Origin: Teichococcus rhizosphaerae
GTDB taxonomy: Bacteria > Pseudomonadota > Alphaproteobacteria > Acetobacterales > Acetobacteraceae
Direction of reading: 5' to 3'
DNA length: 64,000 bases
NCBI RefSeq assembly: GCF_002631185.1
Contig: NZ_PDNU01000030.1
Coordinates: forward strand, 28,161-92,160
Each line of letters begins with the position of its first letter. Position 1 is the stretch's first letter. The notes beneath the pieces are model-generated. The model had not been told where the DNA came from. It saw nothing but the letters and a program-made list of their open reading frames with translations, and searched no databases. Position numbers and translations under genes: made by a program. This document shows positions 27,887 through 35,909 of this stretch, piece after piece.

Positions 27887-28227
27887 CGGTCCTGCCTCCG
27901 GCCATCGACATGGTCGCCGCCGGTCAGGCCGCGCGCGGCCAGCATCACCACCAGGAACAGCGCCGTGGTGGCGAAGCCGATGACGATGGCGGTGAGCACC
28001 AGGGATTGCGGCAGCGGGTCGGCATACTGCGCCGGGTCGCCCATGGTGCCGGGCTCCAGCACGGGCGGGCGGCCCACGGGAAAGCGGCCCATGCTGAAGA
28101 TGAACAGGTTGACGGCGTAGGAGAGCAGCGACAGGCCGATGATGAGCTGGAAGGTGCGCGGCCGCATCAGCAGCCAGACGCCCGAGCCTCCCAGCACGCC
28201 GATGCTCAGGGCGAGGATGAGTTCCAT
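27883..28227 (-). CDS. mnhC: Na+(K+)/H+ antiporter subunit C
   Basis: A 114-aa NuoK-like MnhC/PhaC subunit with three helices: ILALSIGVLGGSGVWLL, LIIGLSLLSYAVNLFIFSMG and SLVLTAIVIGFATTALFLVVMLAARG, the last being the family's most conserved segment (DPLPQSLVLTAIVIG). Its start shares one base with the stop of the fused A/B subunit. Confidence 0.94.
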   Translation of the reverse strand: MELILALSIGVLGGSGVWLLMRPRTFQLIIGLSLLSYAVNLFIFSMGRFPVGRPPVLEPGTMGDPAQYADPLPQSLVLTAIVIGFATTALFLVVMLAARGLTGGDHVDGRRQDR

Positions 28228-31200
28228 CAGCGGTCTCCCTTCAGGCCAGTGTTGCCCATCTCCGGCCCGTCCATCAGCGGGCCATCCAGGGCGGGAGCCG
28301 CCGGCACGGGAGCGGCCCGGCCAGGGCGGCCATCCGCGGCGGGGCCATGGGGGGCGGCCTCCAGGGGAACGGGCTTCCCCGCGGCCGGCAGAGCCGGCGG
28401 GGCCATGCCCGGCAATGGCGGCGGAACCGGCGCCGCGCGCTGGCTGCGCACCGACTGGTGGGCGATGGCGATGAGCATCAGCACCGTGGCGCCGAACACC
28501 AGGGCGAACACGCCGATGTCGAAGATCAGAGCGCTGGCCACCGGCAGCCGGCCGAGCAGGCCGAGATCGGCATAGGCGAAGTAGGAGGTCAGGAAGGGCT
28601 TGCCGACCGCCATGGCGGCGAGGCCCGTGCCACCGGCCAGCAGCAGCCCCGCCGACATCCAGCGCAGCGGATGGACGCGGAGATGGTCCTCCACCCAGCG
28701 CGTGCCGCCGGCCATGTATTGCAGCAGGATGGCCACGGCCAGCATCAGCCCGCCGGCGAAGCCGCCGCCCGGCAGGTCGTGGCCGCGCAGCAGCAGATAG
28801 ACCGCGACGGCCCCGATCAGCGGAAAGAGCAGCCGCATGGTGACGGCCGGCACCGCCATCCAGTCGCGCGCGTCGCCCTGCTGCTGTTCCGGCACGCCGA
28901 TGCTCTCCGGCGCCGGGCGGAAGCGGCGCAGCAGCGCGAAGACGGTGAGCGCCACGATGCCCAGCACCGTGATCTCACCGAAGGTGTCGAAGCCGCGGAA
29001 ATCCACCAGGATGACGTTGACCACGTTGGTGCCGCCGCCCTCGGTGTAGGCGCGCTCCAGGAAGAAGCGGGAGATGCCCTCGGGCGAGACGCGGGTCATG
29101 GTGGCATAGGAGATCGCCGTCAGCCCGAGGCCGGCGGCCACCGCGATGACGAAGTCGCGGTAGCGCCGCAGCCGTGGCAGGAGCTGGCCGGAGCTGGCGA
29201 ATTCCAGCCGCTTGGGCATCCAGCGCAGGCCGAGCAGCAGCAGCACCGTCGTCACCACCTCGACCAGGAGCTGGGTGACGGCGAGGTCGGGCGCCGAGAA
29301 CCACACGAAGGTGATGCAGACGGCGAGGCCGGCGCCGCCCAGCAGCGCCAGCGCCGCCAGCCGGTGGTACTTGGCCTGGTAGGCGGCCGCCATGGCGCAG
29401 GCGCCGCCCGCCACCCAGACCAGCCCGATCACCGGATCGGCGGGGGAAAGCTCGAGCCCGCCCAGGCCCAGCCCTTGCGGCGACAGCGCCAGCACGGCGG
29501 CCAGGATGGTGATGCAGACCATCAGCCGGAGCTGGGTCTGCAGCCGGCTGGTGCCGAGCAGCCGCTCTAGGGTGCGGGCGAAGCGCCAGGACAGGAACAC
29601 CATCACCTGGTCGAAGGCGCGGCGGCCGTCGAAGCGGCGCAGCAGGGGGGTGCCCTCGATGCCGGCGCTGAGATGGCGCTGCAGCAGGCGGTAGAGCAGC
29701 GCGCCGCCCACCAGCGCCACGAGGCTCATCACCAGCGGCAGGTTGAAGCCGTGCCAGACCGCGAGGCTGTAATAGGGCGTGGCCTCCCCCAGCACGGAGC
29801 GCGCCGCGACGTCGAGGAACGGGCCGATGGTGGCGGCGGGCAGGATGCCCACCACCATGCAGCCGAAGACCAGCACCTCGACCGGCAGGCGCATCCATTG
29901 CGGCGGCTCGTGCGGCGTGCGCGGCATGTCGCCCGTCTCGGGGCCGAAGAAGGCGCCGTGGATGAAGCGCAGCGAATAGGCCACTGCGAAGATGCTCGCC
30001 AGCGCCGCGGCCCAGGGCAGCATGCTGTGCAGGATGGTGGGCGCGTTGGCCGCCATCAGCGTCTCGGTGATGAACATCTCCTTGGAGATGAAGCCGTTCA
30101 GCAGCGGCACGCCGGCCATGGCGGCGGCGGCCACCATCGCCAGCCGCGCGGTGAAGGGCATGGTGGCGTTGAGGCCGGAAAGCCTGCGGATGTCGCGCGT
30201 GCCGGTCTCGTGGTCGATGATGCCGGCGGCCATGAACAGCGAGGCCTTGAAGGTGGCGTGGTTCATGGTGTGGAAGATCGCTGCCACCATGGCCAGCGGG
30301 CTGTTGAGGCTGAGCAGCAGCGTGATCAGGCCGAGATGGCTGATGGTCGAATAGGCCAGCAGGCCCTTCATGTCGTGCTGGAAGATCGCGACATAGGCGC
30401 CGACCAGCAGGGTGATCATGCCGGCGCTGCCGAGGATCCAGAACCAGGCATCGGTGCCGGCCATCACCGGCCAGAGCCGCGTGATCAGGAAGATGCCGGC
30501 CTTCACGAGCGTGGCCGAGTGCAGGTAGGCGGAAACCGGCGTCGGCGCCGCCATGGCGTGCGGCAGCCAGAAGTGGAAGGGGAACTGCGCGCTCTTGGTC
30601 AGGGCGCCGAGCAGGACCAGCACCAGCGCCGGCAGGTAGAGCGGATGGTCGCGGATGACGTCGCCCGAGGCCAGCACCCGGTCGAGGTCGTAGCTGCCGA
30701 CCATGTGGCCGAGCAGCAGCACGCCCGCCAGCAGGGCCAGGCCGCCGCTGGCCGTGACGGTGAGCGCCATGCGGGCGCCGTCGCGTGCCTGGGCGGAGTG
30801 CTGCCAGTAGCCGATCAGCAGGAAGGAGAAGAGGCTGGTCATCTCCCAGAAGAAGACGAGCTGGATCAGGTTGCCCGACAGGACCAGCCCCATCATCGAG
30901 CCCATGAAGGCCAGCAGAAAGGCGAAGAAGCGCGGGATCGGATCGTCCGAGGACATGTAGTAGCGCGCGTAGAGCACGACCAGCAGCCCAATGCCGGCCA
31001 CCATCACCGAGAAGACCGAGGCAAGGCCGTCCATGCGCAGGACGAGGTTGAGGCCCAGCTGCGGCACCCAGGCGATCTCGCTGCGGACCACGCCCCCCTC
31101 GGCGATGGTGGGGTAGTAGCAGAGCCACACCATGACGAGGGTCAGCAGCGCGACCGCGCCCGCCAGCCAGGCTTCGAGCCTTCGGGCATTGGCCGGCAGC

Positions 31201-31268
31201 AACGCGGTGACCAGCGCCCCGAGATAGGGGAGGCCGATCGCCGTCGAGAGATAAAGGGCATCGGGCAT
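28227..31268 (-). CDS. mnhA: Na+(K+)/H+ antiporter subunit A fused to subunit B
   Basis: A 1013-aa fusion. Residues 1 to about 780 are the NuoL-like MnhA with its proton-path helices (LVFFWEMTSLFSFLLIGYW; TKSAQFPFHFWLPHAMAAPTPVSAYLHSATLVKAG) and the C-terminal domain with the VVNVILVDFRGFDTFGEITVLGIVALTVF block. Residues about 810-945 are MnhB (LLRGHDLPGGGFAGGLMLAVAILLQYMAGG). The fused A/B form is the one found in rhizobial pha and related alphaproteobacterial systems, often K+/H+ antiporters. The last 70 residues are Pro/Ala-rich and probably disordered. An AAGGAGAG ribosome site precedes the ATG, 62 bases after ptsN. Sodium versus potassium specificity cannot be read. Confidence 0.94.
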   Translation of the reverse strand: MPDALYLSTAIGLPYLGALVTALLPANARRLEAWLAGAVALLTLVMVWLCYYPTIAEGGVVRSEIAWVPQLGLNLVLRMDGLASVFSVMVAGIGLLVVLYARYYMSSDDPIPRFFAFLLAFMGSMMGLVLSGNLIQLVFFWEMTSLFSFLLIGYWQHSAQARDGARMALTVTASGGLALLAGVLLLGHMVGSYDLDRVLASGDVIRDHPLYLPALVLVLLGALTKSAQFPFHFWLPHAMAAPTPVSAYLHSATLVKAGIFLITRLWPVMAGTDAWFWILGSAGMITLLVGAYVAIFQHDMKGLLAYSTISHLGLITLLLSLNSPLAMVAAIFHTMNHATFKASLFMAAGIIDHETGTRDIRRLSGLNATMPFTARLAMVAAAAMAGVPLLNGFISKEMFITETLMAANAPTILHSMLPWAAALASIFAVAYSLRFIHGAFFGPETGDMPRTPHEPPQWMRLPVEVLVFGCMVVGILPAATIGPFLDVAARSVLGEATPYYSLAVWHGFNLPLVMSLVALVGGALLYRLLQRHLSAGIEGTPLLRRFDGRRAFDQVMVFLSWRFARTLERLLGTSRLQTQLRLMVCITILAAVLALSPQGLGLGGLELSPADPVIGLVWVAGGACAMAAAYQAKYHRLAALALLGGAGLAVCITFVWFSAPDLAVTQLLVEVVTTVLLLLGLRWMPKRLEFASSGQLLPRLRRYRDFVIAVAAGLGLTAISYATMTRVSPEGISRFFLERAYTEGGGTNVVNVILVDFRGFDTFGEITVLGIVALTVFALLRRFRPAPESIGVPEQQQGDARDWMAVPAVTMRLLFPLIGAVAVYLLLRGHDLPGGGFAGGLMLAVAILLQYMAGGTRWVEDHLRVHPLRWMSAGLLLAGGTGLAAMAVGKPFLTSYFAYADLGLLGRLPVASALIFDIGVFALVFGATVLMLIAIAHQSVRSQRAAPVPPPLPGMAPPALPAAGKPVPLEAAPHGPAADGRPGRAAPVPAAPALDGPLMDGPEMGNTGLKGDR

Positions 31269-31330
31269 CAGCGGCGGTTCTCTCCTTCAGGCCGGGAAGA
31301 CGGGCGCCCCGCGGGCGGGGGCGGAGCGGG

Positions 31331-31804
31331 TCAGGCAGGCTCGTCCGGGCTTTCCGCCTCTGAGGATTGCAGCATGGCGAGCGCCTCGGTGCCGGACTGC
31401 GCCTGGCGCAGCTGGCGCGCCAGCTGGTTGCCGCGAAGCACCCGGCAGATGCCCGAAAGCGCGGGCAGGAAGCCTTCCGCGCTGTTCTCCGGCCAGAGCA
31501 CCATGAAGACGAGGTCCACCGGCTCGCCATCGCGCGCGTCGAACTCGATGGGCCGCGCCAGCCGGGCGAGCAGCGCCAGGGGCGCGCCAAGCCCTTCCAG
31601 GCGGGTATGCGGCAGCCCGATGCCGCGCCCCAGCGCCGTGGAGCCCAGCTTTTCCCGCGCCTGGAGGGCTTCCAGCACCTTCTGCCTGTCATATTGAAGG
31701 CGGGCCGCGGCTTCATCCGCAAGCATCTCAAGAAGCTCTTTCTTGTCCTTTGGGGAAAGGGAAAGAACAGAGTTCTCCTGATGGAAAAGTTCTTTGATGG
31801 GCAT
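31331..31804 (-). CDS. ptsN: PTS IIA-like nitrogen regulatory protein PtsN
   Basis: A 157-aa EIIA(Ntr)-type phosphocarrier domain. The phosphorylated histidine is His66 in GRGIGLPHTRLEGL, followed by ALLARLARPIEFDARDGEPVDLVFMVLWPE, a normal PtsN core. It has no transport partner and works as a regulator; in Escherichia coli its unphosphorylated form controls K+ uptake through TrkA and KdpD. It lies 62 bases upstream of the antiporter A/B gene in the same direction, with no terminator seen, so it probably heads that operon. Start 31804 follows GGAAAAGG. An upstream in-frame ATG (31894) would add a low-GC, family-unlike leader. The first codons are AT-rich compared with the rest. Confidence 0.88.
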   Translation of the reverse strand: MPIKELFHQENSVLSLSPKDKKELLEMLADEAAARLQYDRQKVLEALQAREKLGSTALGRGIGLPHTRLEGLGAPLALLARLARPIEFDARDGEPVDLVFMVLWPENSAEGFLPALSGICRVLRGNQLARQLRQAQSGTEALAMLQSSEAESPDEPA

Positions 31805-32144
31805 GGCCTTTTCCAATAAAATCCCCGCCAATGAATAAGATGTTTTCTGTAGTTCTGTTATTTTACTTGAAGGCTCGATCAAAATCAGGCACATAGATTG
31901 CTAGGCGTGCGAAAATTGCAAGTTTTTTAACCGTTGCTCTCCTGATTCTCAATGCCGCGCCCTCTCCCCTGCGGACATGGGAGCGCACCTGGACGGTCAG
32001 TCAAACGCCGCGGCAGGCGGGTTCGTTCCGCGGGCGGCGGCTGCGGGGGCGTTTCGAGGGTAAGGGGTGCCGCCCTGAGGGGGCGGTCCGCCCGGGCGGG
32101 ATCATCCGGGCGGAAAAGGCAGGGCCGGTGGCCGGGCGGAAGCT
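31805..32144 (-). promoter_or_regulatory. AT-rich leader upstream of ptsN; no gene seen
   Basis: This 340-base gap separates the ptsN-antiporter operon from the Liv-linked dehydrogenase gene, whose transcription runs toward it. Bases 31805 to about 31945 are clearly AT-rich against the surroundings and are the likely promoter for ptsN and the antiporter genes. The rest is GC-rich, has chance open frames and no recognisable product. I could not fix -35/-10 boxes with confidence. Confidence 0.4.
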
Positions 32145-33059
32145 TCAGTCGCCGCTGTTGCCGCCGCCGAGCGCCTCACCGCCCAGCTGTTCCACGAGCT
32201 GCGCCACGGCGGTGTGGTCCTGCCCCGGGCCGAGCAGGCTGCCGGCGCTGGCCCACATCTCGCGGCACAGCGCCGAGAAGGGCGTCGGTGTGCCGGTCTC
32301 CCGCCCCACTTCGAGGGCGATGGAGAGGTCCTTCACCATCAGGTCCAGCCCGAAGCCGGAATCGAAGCGGCGCGACAGCACGAACTGCTTGAACTTCTTC
32401 TGCGTGCTGTTGTTCATCCCGGTGGAGCTGTTCAGCACATCGACCATCAGCGCCGGGTCCAGCCCGAACTTCTGGCCGATCAGCAGCGCCTCGATGCCGA
32501 TGAGGAAGCCGCCGGCCGAGACCAGGTTGTTCAGCGCCTTCATCGCCTGGGCGTTGCCGATGCCGCCGCAGCGATGCACCGAGGTGCCCACCGCCTGCAG
32601 GACCGGCCCGATCCGGTCCAGCACCGCCGCCTCGCCGCCGGCCATGATGGCGAGCTCCCCCGTGCGGGCGCGCGGCACGCCGCCCGAGACGGGGCAGTCC
32701 GCCATGGCGCAGCCCTTCTCCGCCAGCCGCTCCGCCAGGGCGCGGGTGACCCCGGGCACGCCGGAGGACATCTCGATCACCACCGCGCCGGCCGGCAGGG
32801 CCTCCAGCATCTCCTCCACCACCGTCGCGACATGCTTGCTGGTGGGCAGGATGGTGATGACGGCATCCGCCCCCGCCGCCGCCCCGGCGGCATCATCGGC
32901 CGCGCGGCCGCCCACCTCCCGCGCGAAGTCCCGGGCCCGGCCGGGCACCGCGTCGGCCACGGTGACCTCGAAGCCGGCTTTCAGCAGGTTGGCCGCCATC
33001 GGCCAGCCCATGTTGCCGATGCCCACGAAGCCGATGCGGCGCATGGCGCCCCCGCTCAT
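32145..33059 (-). CDS. 3-hydroxyisobutyrate-dehydrogenase-family NAD(P) oxidoreductase
   Basis: A 304-aa beta-hydroxyacid dehydrogenase. The Rossmann motif GFVGIGNMGWPMAANLLKAG opens the protein, the substrate loop is DCPVSGGVPRARTGELAIMAGG, and the catalytic lysine lies in AMKALNNLVSAGG; the C-terminal helical domain has KDLSIALEVGRETGTPTP. Members oxidise 3-hydroxyisobutyrate, tartronate semialdehyde or similar acids. The start overlaps the carboxymuconolactone-decarboxylase-like stop by four bases, and both follow the Liv transporter genes, so the hydroxy acid is probably what the transporter imports or a product of it. Confidence 0.93.
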   Translation of the reverse strand: MSGGAMRRIGFVGIGNMGWPMAANLLKAGFEVTVADAVPGRARDFAREVGGRAADDAAGAAAGADAVITILPTSKHVATVVEEMLEALPAGAVVIEMSSGVPGVTRALAERLAEKGCAMADCPVSGGVPRARTGELAIMAGGEAAVLDRIGPVLQAVGTSVHRCGGIGNAQAMKALNNLVSAGGFLIGIEALLIGQKFGLDPALMVDVLNSSTGMNNSTQKKFKQFVLSRRFDSGFGLDLMVKDLSIALEVGRETGTPTPFSALCREMWASAGSLLGPGQDHTAVAQLVEQLGGEALGGGNSGD

Positions 33060-33457
33060 TCGGCCTTCTTCTCCGGCAGGGCGCCCTCGGCCTTCAGCAC
33101 CTCATGCGCCGCCTTGAAGGCGTCGAGCCCCGCGGGGATGCCGCAATAGACCGTCGCGTGCAGCAGGATCTCCTTGATCTCCTCGACCGTGACGCCGTTG
33201 TTCAGCGCGCCCTTCACATGCAGCTTGATCTCGGGCGTCTTGCCGAGCGCGGTCAGCATGGCGAGGTTCAGCATGCTGCGCGTCCGGGGCTCCAGCCCGG
33301 GGCGGTTCCAGGCATAGCCCCAGCACCATTCGGTGGTGATGCGCTGGAAGGCCATCATGAAGTCGTCGGCCCGGGCGATGCTGCCGTCCACGTACTCGCT
33401 GCCGAGCACCTTGCGGCGCATCTCCAGGCCCTTCTCGAACATCTCGCTCTCGGCCAT
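33056..33457 (-). CDS. Carboxymuconolactone decarboxylase (CMD/AhpD-fold) family protein
   Basis: A 133-aa protein of the CMD family: EMRRKVLGSEYVDGSI at the start, RSMLNLAMLTALGKTPEIKLHVKGALNNGVTVEEIKEILLHATVYCGIPAG in the middle, as in PcaC. It lacks the CxxC of AhpD peroxidase partners; a single Cys lies in VYCGIP. In the beta-ketoadipate route PcaC decarboxylates 4-carboxymuconolactone, but no pcaB or pcaD is present, so the reaction may differ. It sits between livF (52-base gap) and the dehydrogenase (four-base overlap). Confidence 0.9.
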   Translation of the reverse strand: MAESEMFEKGLEMRRKVLGSEYVDGSIARADDFMMAFQRITTEWCWGYAWNRPGLEPRTRSMLNLAMLTALGKTPEIKLHVKGALNNGVTVEEIKEILLHATVYCGIPAGLDAFKAAHEVLKAEGALPEKKAE

Positions 33458-33509
33458 CGCCCATCCTCCCTGATGATGGGCGGCAGCTTGCGGAAAAGCG
33501 GATTGTCGG

Positions 33510-34184
33510 TCAATCCGGCAGGGCGTCGGCCGTCTCGAGGATCTCGCCGCGCTCGATCACGAAGGTCCGCTCCACCAGCTGCCGCAGCAGGCCGGGGCTG
33601 CTCTCGGTGATCAGGATGGCGACATCCGGCAGGGCATCCCGCAGCCGCGCCAGCGCCTCGGCGTAGCGCAGCGCCAGGGCGGGGGCGAGGCCCTGGAAGG
33701 GCTCGTCCAGCAGCACGGCGCGGGTGCCCACCATCAGCGCGCGGCCGAGCGCCACCATCTTGCCCTGCCCGCCCGAGAGCCCCGCGGCCTTGCGCGGCGC
33801 GAAGTCGCGCAGCTCCGGCAGCAGGGTGAAGAGCAGGTCCAGCCGCCGCGACATCTCGGCCGCCGGCAGGCCCAGCACCTCCGCCGGCAGGCGCAGGTTC
33901 TCCAGCACGGTGAAGCTGCCGAACAGGCGCCGCTCCTCCGGCGCGTAGCCGATGCCGAGCGCGGCGCGGCGGTGCGCCGGCGCGCCGGCGCAGGACTGGC
34001 CGTCGATGATGATGTTGCCGCCACGCACCGGCAGCAGCCCCATCAGCGCCCGCAGCGTCGTGGTCTTGCCCGCGCCGTTGCGGCCGATCAGCGCCACCCG
34101 GCCACCGGGCGGCACCGCCAGGTTCACGCCGCGCAGCACCGGCGCGCCGGCGATGTCCACCGAGACATTCTCGAGTTGCAGCAT
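33510..34184 (-). CDS. livF: Branched-chain-type ABC transporter ATPase LivF
   Basis: A 224-aa ABC ATPase of the LivF class. Walker A is GRNGAGKTT, the Q-loop region is IGYAPEERRLFGSFTVLENL, the signature is LSGGQGKM and Walker B is AVLLDEPFQGL. It follows livG by five bases. Start 34184 (MLQLENVSV) matches the family N-terminus; ATG 34202, overlapping livG, is also in frame and adds six residues. Together with livG, livM and livH it forms the cytoplasmic and membrane core of an importer for amino acids, urea, amides or aromatic acids. Confidence 0.92.
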   Translation of the reverse strand: MLQLENVSVDIAGAPVLRGVNLAVPPGGRVALIGRNGAGKTTTLRALMGLLPVRGGNIIIDGQSCAGAPAHRRAALGIGYAPEERRLFGSFTVLENLRLPAEVLGLPAAEMSRRLDLLFTLLPELRDFAPRKAAGLSGGQGKMVALGRALMVGTRAVLLDEPFQGLAPALALRYAEALARLRDALPDVAILITESSPGLLRQLVERTFVIERGEILETADALPD

Positions 34185-34188
34185 GGGC

Positions 34189-34959
34189 TCAAGCCGCGGC
34201 ATGGGGAACCTCGCCGGTCTGGATGCCGATGACGTCGCGCTGCACCGTGGGGTCGGCCAGCACCTGCTCCGGCGGGCCGAGGGCCACGATCCTGCCCTGC
34301 CCCCACACCGCCACGCGGTCGGCGATGCGCGCCACCACGTCCATGTCGTGCTCGACGAAGACGGCCGTGACGCCGGCCTCGCGCAGCACCCGCGCCAGCG
34401 TCTCCACCACCGCCATCTTGTCGGCGGCGGCGACGCCGCTGGTGGGCTCGTCCATCAGCAGCAGGCGCGGCTTCATGGCCACGGCCATGGCGATGTCGGT
34501 GAGCTTGCGGGTGCCCTCGTTCAGCGCGTCGGCACGCTGGTGCGCGGCCGCGGTGAGGCCGAAGCGCTCCAGCAGCTCCTCCGCCTCGGCGCGAAAGGCA
34601 GGGCGCAGCAGCGGGCGGAAGGCGGAGAAGGTGCCCTCCCGCGCGGCCACCGCCATGGCCGCGTTCTCCAGCACCGTGTGCTCGGTGAAGAGCTGGGGCA
34701 GCTGGAAGGAGCGGGCGATGCCCATGCGCACGATGGCGCGCGGCTTCATCCCCAGCACCTGCCGGCCCTGGTAGGTGATGGAGCCGGCCTGCGGCCGCAG
34801 ATGGCCGGTGCTCATGTTGATGAAGGTGGTCTTGCCGGCGCCGTTCGGGCCGATGATGGCGAGGAACTCCCGCTCCATCACGTCGAGGTTGATGCCGTCG
34901 GCCGCCTTGACGCCGCCGAAGGCCAGTTGCAGGTCCTGCGCCGAGAGCAGCACGCTCAT
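34189..34959 (-). CDS. livG: Branched-chain-type ABC transporter ATPase LivG
   Basis: A 256-aa ABC ATPase of the LivG class: Walker A GPNGAGKTT, Q-loop MGIARSFQLPQLF, Walker B LLLMDEPTSGV and the H-loop in VFVEHDMDVV. The signature motif is unusual: where LivG proteins have LSYGEQRRLEIA-like sequence, this one reads LNEGTRKLTDIA, keeping only the L.xG frame. The rest is normal, so it is probably functional within the LivFG heterodimer. The start overlaps the livM stop by four bases. Confidence 0.92.
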   Translation of the reverse strand: MSVLLSAQDLQLAFGGVKAADGINLDVMEREFLAIIGPNGAGKTTFINMSTGHLRPQAGSITYQGRQVLGMKPRAIVRMGIARSFQLPQLFTEHTVLENAAMAVAAREGTFSAFRPLLRPAFRAEAEELLERFGLTAAAHQRADALNEGTRKLTDIAMAVAMKPRLLLMDEPTSGVAAADKMAVVETLARVLREAGVTAVFVEHDMDVVARIADRVAVWGQGRIVALGPPEQVLADPTVQRDVIGIQTGEVPHAAA

Positions 34960-35909
34960 GCCACCTCCCTCCCCGCCGGCTTGCGGCGCAACAGCCCCTG
35001 GGCGATGCCGAACAGCCCGCCGGGCGCGAACAGGATGACCAGCAGCAGCACCGTGCCCAGGATGAGCTGCCACGCATCGGCCAGGTTGGCCGCGGCATAG
35101 ACCCGCGTCAGCTCATAGACCACGGCGCCGAGGAAGGCGCCGAGCACGCTGCCCGCGCCGCCCAGGATGGCGATGAACACCAGCTCGCCCGAGGCGGTCC
35201 AGTAGGCGAGCGCCGGCGTCACGTGGCGGCTGGTGAGCGCGATAAGGGTGCCGCCGCAGCCCGCCATCAGCGCCGAGAGCGCATAGGCGGAGAGCAGCAC
35301 GTAGCGCGCCGGCACCCCCATGAACTCCAGCCGCGCCTCGCGCGTCTTGATGCCGGCGAGCGCCTGGCCCAGCGGGGCGTTCAGGTAGATCCGCACCAGC
35401 ACCGCGAAGCCGATGGCCAGGGCCAGGGCGATGGAGAACACCGCCCATTCATAGGTGACGCCGGAAAGCGTCATGCCGGCGAAGGTGGGCACGGGCAGGC
35501 GGATGCCGTCCGTGCCGTGGGTGATGGTGTAGAGCTTCTCCAGCAGCGAGTAGAACACCATGCTGAGCGCCAGGTTCAGCATGCCGAAGAAGATCTCGCG
35601 GTAGCGCATCACGAACAGCCCGACGACGAGGCCGACCGCGGCGGAGGCCAGCGCCGCCAGCGGCAGCAGCAGCAGCACCTCCGGCATGCGCGGCGCCACG
35701 AAGGCCACCGTGTAGGCGGCGATCGCGACATACATGGCGTGGCCGAAGCTCACCTGCCCCGCCCGCAGCAGCAGCAGGATGCCGAGCACGGTGATGCCCT
35801 TGGCGAGCGCGATGGTCAGCACGAAGCGCAGCCACGGCACGCTCCAGGCGAGCAGCACCAGCAGCAGCGCGCCGGCTAGGCCGGCGAGGAGTTCCAGGCG
35901 TGACTTCAT
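34956..35909 (-). CDS. livM: Branched-chain-type ABC transporter permease LivM
   Basis: A 317-aa inner-membrane permease with about nine to ten helices. The family pattern is seen in LRAGQVSFGHAMYVAIAAYTVAF, HGTDGIRLP, the EAA-like loop LGQALAGIKTREARLEFMGVPARYVLLSAYALSALMAGCGGTL and GGAGSVLGAFLGAVVYEL. It overlaps livH and livG by four bases each. The start at 35909 is set by this coupling, although the frame stays open far upstream. Confidence 0.93.
   Translation of the reverse strand: MKSRLELLAGLAGALLLVLLAWSVPWLRFVLTIALAKGITVLGILLLLRAGQVSFGHAMYVAIAAYTVAFVAPRMPEVLLLLPLAALASAAVGLVVGLFVMRYREIFFGMLNLALSMVFYSLLEKLYTITHGTDGIRLPVPTFAGMTLSGVTYEWAVFSIALALAIGFAVLVRIYLNAPLGQALAGIKTREARLEFMGVPARYVLLSAYALSALMAGCGGTLIALTSRHVTPALAYWTASGELVFIAILGGAGSVLGAFLGAVVYELTRVYAAANLADAWQLILGTVLLLVILFAPGGLFGIAQGLLRRKPAGREVA

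Noticed and set aside
26324..28120. Long plus-strand frame over the antiporter C and D genes
   Set aside because: Gln/Arg/His-rich antisense translation without family likeness.
28975..31731. A 918-codon minus-strand open frame overlapping the antiporter A/B gene
   Set aside because: Same-strand shadow in another frame with Arg/Pro-rich translation; the true frame shows continuous membrane helices and NuoL-type motifs.
31952..32392. 146-residue plus-strand frame upstream of the dehydrogenase gene's end
   Set aside because: Half overlaps the dehydrogenase on the other strand and is almost all Arg/Gly/Pro/Ser; treated as chance.
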